Shown: positions 1 through 8,661 of the stretch, piece after piece
Layout of the letters: every line of letters begins with the position of its first letter
Position numbering within the stretch: the first letter of the stretch is position 1
Source of the DNA: Paenibacillus algorifonticola
Lineage (GTDB): Bacteria > Bacillota > Bacilli > Paenibacillales > Paenibacillaceae
Assembly: GCF_000971975.1 (NCBI RefSeq)
Contig: NZ_KQ040782.1
Location: 64,082 to 128,081 of the forward strand
DNA: 64,000 nt
Direction of reading: 5' to 3'
The notes under the pieces: model-generated
The model's database searches: none
Seen by the model: only the letters and a program-made list of their open reading frames with translations
What the model was told of the DNA's origin: nothing
Translations under genes and position numbers: made by a program

Positions 1-1124
1 GACACCATTCCGCCATAGCCGTAACCTTGCGTCTCCGCTGGCGACACTTGACCGCCATAGCCGTAGCCACCACCCATACCGCCTATCGGATACATGCCTG
101 GAGGACATGGATTATAGCCTTCTCCCTGGCTCACAGGGCTAACCATGGTCGGCTGCTGCCAATGTCCGTAGCCGCCTGTCTGTGCGGGCGATACCGTCGT
201 AGGCATGCCGTAGCCTCCGTATTGCGGCCAAGCAGGAGTAGTTGCAGCGGGAGATACAACTGTAGTAGGGTAAGTCGAGGAAGCTTCTACCGCAGGCGTA
301 CCGTATTGCATAAACAAGTCTACGCTTTGCTGATGATGCGAATAAACCGGGTATGTCTTTTTCTCGACTGGCTTCTCAATCGGCAGCGGCTTAGGCTGCG
401 GGGCAGGTGTTGCCAACGGAGCGACAGGCGTCACGATTGGTGCTGTTGGCGCTTTCGTCGTCGGGATTGGCGCCGTTGGAGCTTTCGTCGTCGGGATTGG
501 CGCCGTTGGAGCTTTCGTCGTCGGGATTGGCGCCGTTGGAGCTTTCGTCGTCGGGATCGTTGCCGTTGGCGCTTTCGTTGTCGGAATTGGAGCGGTCGGC
601 GTTTTTACCTCTGCTGGTGCTGTTGACGTTTTGCCTGGCATTTGCCCTGTCGGCTTTTTACCGCCTACCCATTGCTGTACGCCTTGCATGACCGACAGTG
701 GATGCAGAGCGTGATGCCCTGTGTGGCCATTTGTGCCCGCCGCCGTTGTTCCAATTGCAGTTCCCGTACCCGTATCAGGCGTAGTCGTCGTATGGCCCGC
801 TTTAGGCACATTGACAATTTCACCCGTCATGAGTACATTGGGATTTTTAAGTTGAGGATTCGCTTTGATCATATCGGCGAGCGGAACTCCCCATGCTTTG
901 GACAGCTTCCATAGCGTATCCTCCTGCTTCACCACATATTGGTGCATAATTTCCATTCCACCAGTTCCGTGGGAAGTAGATGGGATTTTAATTTTCATGC
1001 CCACCTCAATGACGTCTGGATTCGTAATGGAAGGGTTCAGCTTCAAAATCTCCTCAACCGTAACATGATGCTTCTGACCGATTAAGTAGAGGGAATCGCC
1101 TTTCTTCACTACATAAATTTTCAC
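1..1124 (-). CDS. safA: SafA-like spore coat assembly protein with two LysM domains (C-terminus beyond window edge)
   Basis: The visible 374 codons begin at GTG 1124, with an AGGAGG Shine-Dalgarno at 1135-1140. Two LysM domains sit near residues 2-48 and 61-107; both show the xxVxxGDTLWxI-type start and the NP...I/VxxGxxIxIP end. A Thr/Pro/Ala/Lys linker follows, with five 10-residue repeats of the PTAPIPTTKA type at about residues 175-225. The rest is rich in Gly, Tyr, Pro and Gln (YGYGG, GGYG), like spore coat proteins. LysM domains bind peptidoglycan, and SafA of Bacillus is the morphogenetic protein that organises the inner coat at the cortex interface together with SpoVID; spoVID is also in this window at 28.7 kb. 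Position next to pheA matches the Bacillus order. The gene runs off the left edge, so its full length is unknown. The sporulation role is inferred from family and synteny. Confidence 0.85.
   Translation of the reverse strand, partial: MKIYVVKKGDSLYLIGQKHHVTVEEILKLNPSITNPDVIEVGMKIKIPSTSHGTGGMEIMHQYVVKQEDTLWKLSKAWGVPLADMIKANPQLKNPNVLMTGEIVNVPKAGHTTTTPDTGTGTAIGTTAAGTNGHTGHHALHPLSVMQGVQQWVGGKKPTGQMPGKTSTAPAEVKTPTAPIPTTKAPTATIPTTKAPTAPIPTTKAPTAPIPTTKAPTAPIPTTKAPTAPIVTPVAPLATPAPQPKPLPIEKPVEKKTYPVYSHHQQSVDLFMQYGTPAVEASSTYPTTVVSPAATTPAWPQYGGYGMPTTVSPAQTGGYGHWQQPTMVSPVSQGEGYNPCPPGMYPIGGMGGGYGYGGQVSPAETQGYGYGGMV
421..600 (-). repeat. 30-bp tandem repeat inside safA (decapeptide repeat)
   Basis: Units at 451-480, 481-510 and 511-540 are identical. 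Units 541-570 and 571-600 are diverged, and 421-450 is a partial, more diverged copy. Each unit encodes a decapeptide of the form PTAPIPTTKA on the minus strand. Three perfect copies next to degenerate ones suggest recent expansion by slippage or unequal exchange. Confidence 0.95.
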
Positions 1125-1242
1125 TTGCCGACAACCTCCTGTCACGTTCTTTAAATAACAAGCATAAATGCTGCCGTGCATGTTTGCTTGCTATCAATCT
1201 TTATATTCTATGCAGCATATGGGCAGGTGTCCCCCATTTTGC

Positions 1243-1297
1243 AAAAAAAATAGCGAGACGCAGCCAGCTTCCCAGAAAGCTGTGCGTCTCGCTATTT
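1243..1297 (-). terminator. Rho-independent terminator after pheA
   Basis: Perfect 14-bp stem pairing 1249-1262 with 1283-1296. On the minus strand it is followed by a run of eight T. It closes the pheB-hom-thrB-pheA transcription unit ahead of safA. Confidence 0.9.
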
Positions 1298-1389
1298 AGC
1301 AAAATTCAATCCAATCGGCCTAATCCAGCCATTTAAACTATCCTTACAGCCAGTAAGACATGCGGTAACTTGCCGCATCCCCACATCTG

Positions 1390-2283
1390 TTACCCATTCG
1401 ACTGCTGAAGCTGCTCATACGTAAAACTTGGATAACAGCCAAGCACGCGCACCTGACAACCGATTGCTTCAATTTCAGAAATCGCAGCTGGCAGCAGCAC
1501 GGTATCAAGCGACATCTCAATGTCGATATAAAAATAGGAATTGCCCAGCTTCTTCTTCGTCGGACGCGATTCAATACGCGACAGATTGATTCGGCGCCAA
1601 GCGAACGCCGACAACACCTGATGCAGCGCACCTGGATAGTCATCCGGCAAATTCACCAAAATACTCGTCTTCTTGAAATCCGAGTGCCGCACCGTATAAG
1701 GCTGCTCGCCAACGAGCAAAAACCGCGTATAGTTGTTGCTGTGGTCGGTAATACTCGCCTGCAAAATATCCAGTTCATTGTTCGCCGCTGCTCTTGAAGT
1801 ACCAATCGCCAGCCAGCCCGCTCCCGGGTTGTCGCGTACGATTCGCACCGCTTCAGACGTACTGCCAACATGCTCCGTCTCAGCATGAGGGATTTCGCTT
1901 CTAAGAAACTGCAAGCATTGCGCCATTGCAACCGGGTGGCTGATCACCTTTTTCACACGGGAATAATCTACGACGCCATGCTCGTCCTTCAGCTCAGAGC
2001 GCCTGCCGATTAAATTTTGAATAGAAGGATATACCCATTCGGCCTGAATCGGCAAGTCCACTTCATGGACCATCCAGTCCATATGCAGGCTAACCGAGCC
2101 TTCAATTGTATTCTCGATTGGAATAATGCTGTAGCCGCTTTCCCCTTTAACCGTCGACAGGAACACATCGGCAATGAGCCGATGATGCTTCCACGATACT
2201 TCTTCTCCAGCAAAAAACTGCCGTGCCGCTTCATCAGATACAGAACCTGCTGGCAGCAACGCTACCGATTTCGTCGCACTCAT
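1390..2283 (-). CDS. pheA: Prephenate dehydratase
   Basis: Converts prephenate to phenylpyruvate in phenylalanine synthesis. The catalytic dehydratase domain occupies about residues 5-190 and contains the family Thr-Arg-Phe motif at 186-188 (NNYTRF). A C-terminal ACT regulatory domain (about 205-285) carries the GALH (218-221) and ESRP (238-241) motifs that form the phenylalanine-binding feedback site. At 297 residues it has the normal length of monofunctional Firmicutes PheA and is not fused to chorismate mutase. Its ATG overlaps the thrB stop codon by 4 nt (ATGA), so the two are probably translationally coupled. It is the last gene before a strong terminator. Confidence 0.97.
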   Translation of the reverse strand: MSATKSVALLPAGSVSDEAARQFFAGEEVSWKHHRLIADVFLSTVKGESGYSIIPIENTIEGSVSLHMDWMVHEVDLPIQAEWVYPSIQNLIGRRSELKDEHGVVDYSRVKKVISHPVAMAQCLQFLRSEIPHAETEHVGSTSEAVRIVRDNPGAGWLAIGTSRAAANNELDILQASITDHSNNYTRFLLVGEQPYTVRHSDFKKTSILVNLPDDYPGALHQVLSAFAWRRINLSRIESRPTKKKLGNSYFYIDIEMSLDTVLLPAAISEIEAIGCQVRVLGCYPSFTYEQLQQSNG

Positions 2284-3257
2284 ACGGCCTCTCCTCTAAT
2301 CCGCTCAAGCAGGCCTAGCGATTCTGTGCCAGCCTCTGCCTGCTCTATAGTTACTACCGGCCCTTCCGCACATGGCTTCAGCCATAGCGTCTGCGCTTCA
2401 ATTCCTTCCTGCTTCAACGTATCCAGCAGAAAATGCTCCAGCTCCTGCTTGCGAGGGCTGTCCGACTCTACAAAAGCGATCAGCGTCGGGCCTGCGCCGC
2501 TTAAAGCTGCCCCAAGCGCGCCATAATCGGCAGCTTTGGCCAAAATTTCCGCCATGCCGGGAATGAGCGCTGCCCGGTATGGCTGGTGCAGGCGATCCCG
2601 CATCGCATGTTTAATGAGCCCAAGCTCGCCGCTAGCAAGCGCCGCAACTAGCAGCGAGCTGCGGCTCACATTAAATACCGCATCCTGCATGCTGATTTGT
2701 TTCGGCAGCGCATGGCGCGCCTTCTCCGTTGACAGCTGGAATGCGGGAATCGCGACAAGCGCCTCCAGCTTCTCATGCGGCGCCAGACGGACATAATCTG
2801 CCCGCTCTCCATCCCAAGCGGACACGACAATGCCGCCAAACAGCGACGCGCCGACATTGTCCGGATGTCCTTCGAGCGCTGTCGCCATCTGAAACAGCTT
2901 GTCATCGCTCAGCGGACTGCCGATTAACGCATTGGCAGCTACCAACGCGCCAACGATAGCGGAGGCGCTGCTACCCAGTCCGCGCGTAAGCGGAATATTG
3001 CTGTACATCGCAATGTCCAGCTCCGGTACCTGTACGCCCGCTTCCTTGAACACAAGCTGCGCCACTTTATAGATCAAGTTCGATTTATCCTCGGGGATAC
3101 CTGTCATTTCGTCTCCGTATAGGCGCAAAACCGTACGCTCGGCAACTGACATTTCAACCCAAGCATAGAGGGAAAGCGCCATGCCCAGCGTATCGAAGCC
3201 TGGACCCAGATTAGCGGTGCTCGCAGGCACCTTTACGATTACACGACGGTTATTCAT
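2280..3257 (-). CDS. thrB: Homoserine kinase
   Basis: GHMP-family kinase that phosphorylates homoserine, the step before threonine synthase. The ATP-binding motif PLTRGLGSSASA lies at residues 89-100. The N-terminal PASTANLGPGFDTLG block (11-25) and a C-terminal GAALSGAGPT motif are also present. Its length of 325 residues is normal. It lies 35 nt downstream of hom and overlaps pheA by 4 nt. An AAGGAGC ribosome-binding site precedes the ATG. No threonine synthase gene (thrC) lies between hom and thrB, unlike the common hom-thrC-thrB order. Confidence 0.97.
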   Translation of the reverse strand: MNNRRVIVKVPASTANLGPGFDTLGMALSLYAWVEMSVAERTVLRLYGDEMTGIPEDKSNLIYKVAQLVFKEAGVQVPELDIAMYSNIPLTRGLGSSASAIVGALVAANALIGSPLSDDKLFQMATALEGHPDNVGASLFGGIVVSAWDGERADYVRLAPHEKLEALVAIPAFQLSTEKARHALPKQISMQDAVFNVSRSSLLVAALASGELGLIKHAMRDRLHQPYRAALIPGMAEILAKAADYGALGAALSGAGPTLIAFVESDSPRKQELEHFLLDTLKQEGIEAQTLWLKPCAEGPVVTIEQAEAGTESLGLLERIRGEAV

Positions 3258-3292
3258 AACGTTATAAAGCTCCTTCGATTGCTAGTGTTGGC

Positions 3293-4579
3293 TTAACCTT
3301 CAACGCGATACACGCTTTTCACCTTGCGGATAACATCCAGCTCTTCAAAGGTTTGCAATACCTTCTGCATCGCTGCTTTATTCGCATCATGCGTAATTAC
3401 GATAATTTCCGCTTCGGGATTGACCGGATTCGGCTGCTGCAGCACCGATTCCAAGCTTACCTCAAAGTCCGCAAATACTTGAGTAATGCGGGCAAGCACG
3501 CCTGCGCGATCTGCTACATGGAGGAGCAGGAAATATTTTGAGGAAATTTGCTCATCGGTCTTGAGCTTCTTCTCCTTATACGTCATAATGCCTTGCTTGC
3601 CGTTAACGCCAAGCTTCAGGTTTTTCACAACCGCAACGAGATCGGCAACAATCGATGTAGCCGTAGGCATGCCGCCAGCGCCTGGGCCATAAAACATCGT
3701 CTCTCCAACCGCTTCGCCGTGTACATAAACTGCGTTGAATACGCCATTAACCGAAGCGATAGGGTGCGTTTGCTTCACCATCGTTGGCTGTACGCTGATG
3801 CTGAACTCATCATCCTGACGCTCTGCGATGCCAAGCAGCTTAAGCTCATAGCCGAGACGCTTCGCATATTGGATGTCTTCACGGCTCACCGATGAAATCC
3901 CTTGAACGGATACATCATCTAGGGCCACATTGGCACGGAAGCCAAGCGTCGCCAAAATCGTCATTTTGCGCGCAGCATCCAGTCCCTCAACGTCAGAGGT
4001 AGGATCAGCCTCCGCATAGCCGAGCGCCTGGGCTTCCTTCAGCACATCAGAGTATGAAGCGCCTTCTTGGCTCATTTTTGTCAAAATGTAGTTTGTCGTA
4101 CCGTTCACAATACCCATAATTTTAGTAATCCGGTCAGAGGAGAAACCTTCAATCAACGTCCGAATAATCGGAATTCCGCCAGCTACACTCGCTTCATAAA
4201 GTACATCGCAGCCATGCTCCTGTGCAACAGCCAAAATTTCTGGTCCATGCAGCGCCATCAAATCTTTATTAGCTGTCACGACATGCTTGCCGCGTGATAA
4301 AGCTTCAATAATATACTGTTTCGTTTGTTCAATGCCGCCCATTACTTCGACGATCACATCGATGTCCGGGTGGTGAATAATTTCCCAAGGGTCCTCTGTC
4401 AGCTTGGACGCATCGATCGAAATATCGCGCGCTTTGCTTTTATTGCTGACCAGCACCTTCGCAATTTCAATCGCCGAACCAGTCTGGCTTTGCAAATCCT
4501 CCTGATGTCCTTCCACGATGCGGACAACACCTGTTCCTACTGTTCCAAGCCCTAGCAAGCCTACTTTAATTGGTTTCAT
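3293..4579 (-). CDS. hom: Homoserine dehydrogenase
   Basis: Reduces aspartate semialdehyde to homoserine for threonine, methionine and isoleucine. The Rossmann NAD(P)-binding motif GLLGLGTVGTG is at residues 8-18. The catalytic domain follows, with the typical GIVNGTTNYIL and YAEADPTSDVEG blocks. A C-terminal ACT domain occupies about residues 350-425 (YFLLLHVADRAGVLARI). The 428-residue length is standard for the monofunctional Gram-positive enzyme. GGAGGG precedes the ATG. It sits between the ACT protein PheB and thrB in one operon. Confidence 0.97.
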   Translation of the reverse strand: MKPIKVGLLGLGTVGTGVVRIVEGHQEDLQSQTGSAIEIAKVLVSNKSKARDISIDASKLTEDPWEIIHHPDIDVIVEVMGGIEQTKQYIIEALSRGKHVVTANKDLMALHGPEILAVAQEHGCDVLYEASVAGGIPIIRTLIEGFSSDRITKIMGIVNGTTNYILTKMSQEGASYSDVLKEAQALGYAEADPTSDVEGLDAARKMTILATLGFRANVALDDVSVQGISSVSREDIQYAKRLGYELKLLGIAERQDDEFSISVQPTMVKQTHPIASVNGVFNAVYVHGEAVGETMFYGPGAGGMPTATSIVADLVAVVKNLKLGVNGKQGIMTYKEKKLKTDEQISSKYFLLLHVADRAGVLARITQVFADFEVSLESVLQQPNPVNPEAEIIVITHDANKAAMQKVLQTFEELDVIRKVKSVYRVEG

Positions 4580-4624
4580 ATGATTCCCTCCATTTATACT
4601 TCAATAATATAACGTTCTATTTCA

Positions 4625-5062
4625 TCAGCCCTGCCCGATTACGGCGGCTTTACGCACGCCCTGCTGGCTGCGAATAACATCCATTAAAGAATCCAAATCC
4701 CCGCTGAGCTGGGAAACGTCAACTGAAATGACCACATGGGCAAGCCCTTGCAGGGGAATGCTTTGATTCATCGTCAGCACATTGCCTTCATGCGCCGCCA
4801 CGAGCGACAACACCTTCGACAGCACGCCGGAACGATGCTCCAGCTCCATGGAAATCGTCACCAGCCGTTCGCGATTGAGCTGATGCATCGCATAAACGCC
4901 ATCTTTATACTTATAAAAAGCGCTTCTGCTCAGGTTCGCCTTCTCGGCTGCCTCATGCACCGTTGCCGCTTCGCCTCTGGCAAGCATTTCCTTCACCTGC
5001 AATGTCTTGAGAATGGCTTCCGGCAGCATATCCTCCCGTACAGCAAAATACCGCTGCGTCAC
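4625..5062 (-). CDS. pheB: ACT domain protein PheB (UPF0735 family)
   Basis: 145 residues starting at GTG 5062, with a GGGGGG-containing ribosome-binding site just upstream. The N-terminal part (about 1-65) is a helix-turn-helix-like segment with LPEAILKTLQVKEML and AEKANLSRSAFYKYKDGV. A single ACT domain lies at about residues 70-142. In B. subtilis the homologue lies directly before pheA. Here hom and thrB are interposed, so this ACT protein heads a joint threonine/phenylalanine operon. The ligand is not known from sequence; a role in amino-acid sensing is inferred from the domain. Confidence 0.92.
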   Translation of the reverse strand: MTQRYFAVREDMLPEAILKTLQVKEMLARGEAATVHEAAEKANLSRSAFYKYKDGVYAMHQLNRERLVTISMELEHRSGVLSKVLSLVAAHEGNVLTMNQSIPLQGLAHVVISVDVSQLSGDLDSLMDVIRSQQGVRKAAVIGQG

Positions 5063-5104
5063 TTCCGTCCCCCCTAAAAAGACATTTGTTCTTCTATAAA
5101 GGAC

Positions 5105-5133
5105 ATTATAGCGGAATCATACGACTGGGGCAA
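5105..5133 (-). promoter_or_regulatory. Sigma-A promoter of the pheB-hom-thrB-pheA operon
   Basis: On the minus strand, TTGCCC (5128-5133) and TATAAT (5105-5110) are separated by exactly 17 nt. This lies about 40 nt upstream of the pheB start codon. No attenuator or T-box was seen in the short leader. Confidence 0.8.
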
Positions 5134-5174
5134 TAGGTTTAAATGATAATCCGCTTTTTAACTGGAATAGTTCT

Positions 5175-5215
5175 CAAAAAAGCGTTCCCTGCAAAGTCAA
5201 GCTTTGCAGGGAACG
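5175..5215 (-). terminator. Terminator after the lipoprotein gene
   Basis: A 14-bp stem pairs 5183-5196 with 5202-5215, followed on the minus strand by TTTTTT. It ends transcription of the lipoprotein gene before the pheB promoter. Confidence 0.9.
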
Positions 5216-5278
5216 GATTCACTTCCATATAACTGTCTGATTATCGCGGCAAATCGTCTGCCTCGCGAGCAGCGCAGT

Positions 5279-5740
5279 CTACTGCTCTATCCAACTGACA
5301 GTAAGCTCGGAAACGCCTTCTTCAGAAGCCAGCTTGCCGCCGATGATCGAAATAAATTCGGAGCCGGAAATCGTCCCCTGAATAATAATATTTTTATCAT
5401 CTATCGTCTGGGCGCCGCCCTCCAGCTTCTTTTCATTTACATAATCTTTATACGATTGGCCTAGCTTGTCGAAGCTTTCCTTCGTCTTGAAAACAAGCAA
5501 AACCGATTTTTTGCCGTCATCGATGTTTTCCGTCGAATTTATAATAACCGCATCATCTGGAATCGGGAAATCGGCAGGCAAATAGTCGGGTCTCGCGCTT
5601 TCCTCTGTATTCCCTGGCGCTACACTTGTTGTTTCCTGGGGAGCTGTATTGGCCCCACCCACAGCATTATTGCCGCAGGCGCTCACGACACCCGCTATAA
5701 TAACGACCGACAATAAAGAAAACCATCTATTTTTTTTCAT
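5279..5740 (-). CDS. Small secreted lipoprotein of unknown function
   Basis: The start at 5740 (MKKNRWFSLL) is chosen because AGAGGATG lies just upstream of it; an earlier in-frame ATG at 5758 has no ribosome-binding site. The result is 153 residues. A signal peptide ends in the lipobox VSAC, so the protein is predicted to be lipidated at that Cys and anchored outside the membrane. An Asn/Ala/Thr-rich linker follows. The folded part (about residues 50-153) alternates beta and alpha segments (DAVIINSTENIDDGKKSVLLVFKT, then NIIIQGTISGSEFISIIGG). I do not recognise the family. A decayed relative lies immediately upstream at about 5888-6070. Confidence 0.85.
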   Translation of the reverse strand: MKKNRWFSLLSVVIIAGVVSACGNNAVGGANTAPQETTSVAPGNTEESARPDYLPADFPIPDDAVIINSTENIDDGKKSVLLVFKTKESFDKLGQSYKDYVNEKKLEGGAQTIDDKNIIIQGTISGSEFISIIGGKLASEEGVSELTVSWIEQ

Positions 5741-5887
5741 GTTTAAACATCCTCTCATTCAAAATAAAAATCATCATGACAGCAGCAGCTTCCTGTTTAG
5801 AACAAGCATCGTGATAAAATCGCTAAGCCTAATAATGGCGAGCAAAAGCAATATTACCACATAAAGAAGGAAACGGCCAGCATCCTC

Positions 5888-6070
5888 CATTTCCAAATCT
5901 ATCAACGGCACCCAGCAGCCAAAAGGAATGCTTTTTCTCGATCGCGCCTTCAATCATAAGCTTCGAATCCGCAAACGTCAGGCCGCCGTCTTCCAGCTTC
6001 TTGTTTATCGTATAAGCTTGAAAGCTATTACACCTTTTTCAGCAGGCTGTAACAGCTTTAGCACCATTTT
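5888..6070 (-). pseudogene. Decayed relative of the adjacent lipoprotein gene
   Basis: There is no intact ORF here. The minus strand at about 5900-6030 encodes INKKLEDGGLTFADSKLMIE followed by GAIEKKHSFWLLG. It aligns without gaps to NEKKLEGGAQTIDDKNIIIQ and GTISGSEFISIIG of the lipoprotein encoded at 5279-5740. The upstream part lies in another frame (MVLKLLQPAEKGVIAF from 6067), so at least one frameshift separates them. There is no signal peptide and no proper C-terminus. It is best read as the remnant of a tandem duplicate. The spacing also leaves room for the promoter of the intact copy at about 5830-5880. Confidence 0.6.
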
Positions 6071-6095
6071 CTGAAAATATGGATGATGGAGCACA

Positions 6096-6120
6096 TAAAA
6101 AAGACGGCTTGCGCCGTCTC
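6096..6120 (-). terminator. Terminator after obg
   Basis: A 7-bp GC-rich stem pairs 6102-6108 with 6113-6119. It is followed on the minus strand by six T, directly downstream of the obg stop codon. Confidence 0.85.
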
Positions 6121-6138
6121 CTTGTGCCAAATATTCGA

Positions 6139-7458
6139 TTAAGCCATATAGTCGCTGCCTTCGAAAAATTCAAAGGTGAAATCGCCGATTTGCACCGTAT
6201 CGCCATCTTTAGCGCCATGCTTACGCAGCGCTGCATCAACACCCATTTTCCGCATAATTTGGGCAAAACGCATGACCGAGTCATACGAAGTAACCTTCAT
6301 GCGCTTCAAATATTTCTCGATGCTTTCGCTCTCGACAACATACAGCTCGTTCTCCTTGCGAATCGTATAGCTGGACTCTTCGCGTTTCTCGAACGTATAC
6401 ACCTTACGCTCTGTAACATCCTTCACTTCTTCGATTTCCAGCTCGTCTGGAACCGACTCCAGCGTATCCATTGCTTTATACAACAGCTCCTGAACACCCT
6501 GCTTCGTCAATGAAGACATTGGCACAATGAGGTATTCCTTCTCGCCGCGCACTTCCTCCAGCTGCTGCTTGAACTTCTCCAAATGCTCTGCCGCTTCCGG
6601 CATATCCATCTTGTTAGCCGCAATAATTTGCGGACGATCAGCCAGCTTCTCATTGTAGAGCACCAGCTCTTCATTGATTTGCAGCCAATCCTCAAATGGA
6701 TCGCGACCCTCGGAGCCGGACATATCCAGCACATGGATGATGACGCGAGTACGCTCGACATGGCGTAAAAACTCATGTCCCAGACCAACGCCTTCATGCG
6801 CGCCTTCGATTAATCCCGGTAAGTCCGCCATCACGAAGCTGCGGTCATCGCCAACGTCTACAACCCCTAAATTCGGCGTTAACGTTGTAAAATGATACGC
6901 GCCAATTTTCGGCTTGGCCCCGGATACGACCGACAGCAAGGTGGATTTGCCCACGCTTGGGAATCCGACTAGACCTACGTCTGCCATTACCTTAAGCTCA
7001 AGCACAATCCAGCGTTCTTCGCCTTCTTCACCAGTCTCGGCAATATCCGGAGCCGGGTTGTTAATCGTTGCAAATCGGGTATTGCCGCGTCCGCCGCGTC
7101 CGCCCTTTGCTACTATAATTTCCTGGCCATGACGTGTCATGTCGGCAATGATTTCCTGCGAGTCATCGTCAATAATGATCGTGCCTGGAGGAATGCGTAC
7201 AATCATATCATCCGCACCCGCACCATGCATGCTCTTCACTTTGCCGCGCTCGCCGCGCTCGCCTTTAAAATGCTTCTGATAGCGGAAATCCATCAGCGTA
7301 CGCAAGCCTTCATCTACGCGAAAAATAATATTTCCGCCTTTACCGCCATCGCCGCCGGCAGGTCCGCCCTCCGGTACGTATTTCTCACGACGATAGGAGA
7401 CGATTCCGTCGCCGCCATTGCCGCCTTTTACAAATATTTTCGCTTTATCGACAAACAT
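6139..7458 (-). CDS. obg: Obg/CgtA family GTPase
   Basis: Essential ribosome-associated GTPase that acts in 50S assembly and the stress and sporulation response. The start is placed at 7458 ([13 protein letters not shown]) with GGGGGC upstream; the longer reading frame to 7521 runs into spo0B. The N-terminal Gly-rich Obg fold covers residues 1-158, with the GGxGGDG repeats. The GTPase domain has P-loop GFPSVGKS at 165-172, DLPGLI as G3 and NKMD as G4. The C-terminal OCT domain occupies about the last 75 residues. The 439-residue length is slightly longer than B. subtilis Obg. It lies 13 nt after the spo0B stop, as in Bacillus, where the two are co-transcribed. Confidence 0.97.
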   Translation of the reverse strand: MFVDKAKIFVKGGNGGDGIVSYRREKYVPEGGPAGGDGGKGGNIIFRVDEGLRTLMDFRYQKHFKGERGERGKVKSMHGAGADDMIVRIPPGTIIIDDDSQEIIADMTRHGQEIIVAKGGRGGRGNTRFATINNPAPDIAETGEEGEERWIVLELKVMADVGLVGFPSVGKSTLLSVVSGAKPKIGAYHFTTLTPNLGVVDVGDDRSFVMADLPGLIEGAHEGVGLGHEFLRHVERTRVIIHVLDMSGSEGRDPFEDWLQINEELVLYNEKLADRPQIIAANKMDMPEAAEHLEKFKQQLEEVRGEKEYLIVPMSSLTKQGVQELLYKAMDTLESVPDELEIEEVKDVTERKVYTFEKREESSYTIRKENELYVVESESIEKYLKRMKVTSYDSVMRFAQIMRKMGVDAALRKHGAKDGDTVQIGDFTFEFFEGSDYMA

Positions 7459-7471
7459 GCTGTGCCCCCGT

Positions 7472-8209
7472 TCAAGCGCGCTTTTCCGCCTTAAGCCGTA
7501 TTTCCTCCTGCGGATGTTCAATATCGACCGCCTGCAGAGCCGCGCCTTTCAACTGCTGATTTATTTGATCCTTCAATTGTTGCTCGTCAATTAGCTCGCC
7601 TTCCAGTTCGAAAGCAACGTGAAGCTGCTGCCCGTCCCAATCCAGCACCAGCGTAAGCACGGCGACTTCGCCAAAACCAGGCTTAACCGCCAGACGATAG
7701 CTATTCATTATGCCAATTAATGCTTCGGCGATTTCAGTGCTGGCAAGCGGCAGCTCATTTAAATTCAAGTCCTGCTCAATATCCACCTTTAGCTCAAGCG
7801 AGCTTGTCAGTGTACGGAAGCCCTGAATGTAGCTGACGAGCGCTGGCTCCCCTAGCTTTGAAATTTGGCTCTCTATAAGCATCTTTGCCCTTATTTTCTC
7901 CACATATTCCACCGTTTTATCCGGTTTCTGCATCCGTGTGTAGCCATATAGCACTTGCAGGTCGTTCATCCAGTCATGCCGATGATGGTTAAGCGTCCTC
8001 ATCCCCGCAGCCTGCAGGCTGTGTATCGTAAGCGCAAGCTGCTTCGCATGCTCACGCCGCTCCGAGCGAATCCAGATGGCTGCAGCAGCCGCAAACCAAA
8101 GCATGAAAAGCACAAGCAGCCAGACTGACGAAGGCCATACAAGCATAGCCACAGCCGGGAGCACAATAGAAAAAGCCGCGATGTGCTTTGCCGATTTAAT
8201 GCGATCCAT
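7472..8209 (-). CDS. spo0B: Sporulation initiation phosphotransferase Spo0B with N-terminal membrane segments
   Basis: Moves phosphate from Spo0F to Spo0A in the sporulation phosphorelay. The signature RHDWMN is at residues 77-82; His78 matches the phospho-accepting histidine of the family. The dimerising helical hairpin and a C-terminal degenerate ATPase-like domain follow. Unlike the B. subtilis protein (about 192 residues, soluble), this 245-residue protein starts with two hydrophobic stretches (about 10-26 and 28-46) that look like transmembrane helices. It is translated immediately before obg. The call rests on the motif plus the rpmA-spo0B-obg order. Confidence 0.92.
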   Translation of the reverse strand: MDRIKSAKHIAAFSIVLPAVAMLVWPSSVWLLVLFMLWFAAAAAIWIRSERREHAKQLALTIHSLQAAGMRTLNHHRHDWMNDLQVLYGYTRMQKPDKTVEYVEKIRAKMLIESQISKLGEPALVSYIQGFRTLTSSLELKVDIEQDLNLNELPLASTEIAEALIGIMNSYRLAVKPGFGEVAVLTLVLDWDGQQLHVAFELEGELIDEQQLKDQINQQLKGAALQAVDIEHPQEEIRLKAEKRA

Positions 8210-8288
8210 TCATTGATCCCACTTTCTTCCGCATGTTTCCCAGCTAATTCAGTATAACATGTCGCTGCATTAGCCGATAGGTCTTTAA

Positions 8289-8333
8289 GCAGCAAATGCC
8301 CCGGCCTACACGCGAGGCCGGGGCATTTGCTGC
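8289..8333 (-). terminator. 19-bp perfect hairpin after rpmA
   Basis: Left arm 8289-8307 and right arm 8315-8333 pair perfectly, with a 7-nt loop, 3 nt past the rpmA stop. The flanking T-run is poor. It may act as a terminator, or as an mRNA 3'-end stabiliser that lowers read-through into spo0B-obg. Confidence 0.7.
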
Positions 8334-8335
8334 TA

Positions 8336-8647
8336 TTATGCTTCTACTGCTGCGGCTACTGGAGCCAGGTCCACTGGATACACGCTCACTTTTTTGCGAT
8401 CGCGTCCCCAACGCTCAAACTTCACAACGCCTTCGACTTTCGCATAAAGCGTATCGTCTTTGCCGATGCCTACGTTAGTTCCTGGGTGAATTTTCGTTCC
8501 GCGTTGACGGAACAAGATGCTTCCAGCAGATACGGTTTGACCGTCAGCACGTTTAGCGCCAAGACGCTTCGATTGACTGTCACGTCCGTTCTTTGTGGAA
8601 CCTACACCTTTCTTCGAAGCGAAAAGCTGAAGATTCAGTTTCAACAT
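8336..8647 (-). CDS. rpmA: 50S ribosomal protein L27
   Basis: 103 residues from ATG 8647, with GGGAGGG upstream. It begins [14 protein letters not shown], the Firmicutes N-terminal extension that must be cut after the Phe before L27 can function at the peptidyl-transferase centre. The conserved core ([17 protein letters not shown] and [13 protein letters not shown]) is intact. The cutting enzyme Prp is encoded immediately upstream in the same operon. Confidence 0.98.
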   Translation of the reverse strand: MLKLNLQLFASKKGVGSTKNGRDSQSKRLGAKRADGQTVSAGSILFRQRGTKIHPGTNVGIGKDDTLYAKVEGVVKFERWGRDRKKVSVYPVDLAPVAAAVEA

Positions 8648-8661
8648 GAGATTTCCCTCCC

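Noticed and set aside
451..600. Possible CRISPR array because of regular 30-bp repeats
   Set aside because: The repeats are directly adjacent without spacers, are in frame and encode a decapeptide.
27..691. Two plus-strand ORFs rich in Arg/Trp or Leu/Ser repeats
   Set aside because: They are shadow frames of the safA 30-bp repeat on the opposite strand. The minus frame has a proper start, ribosome-binding site and LysM domains.
7459..7521. Upstream extension of obg
   Set aside because: It overlaps the spo0B end and lacks a ribosome-binding site; Obg proteins start at [13 protein letters not shown].
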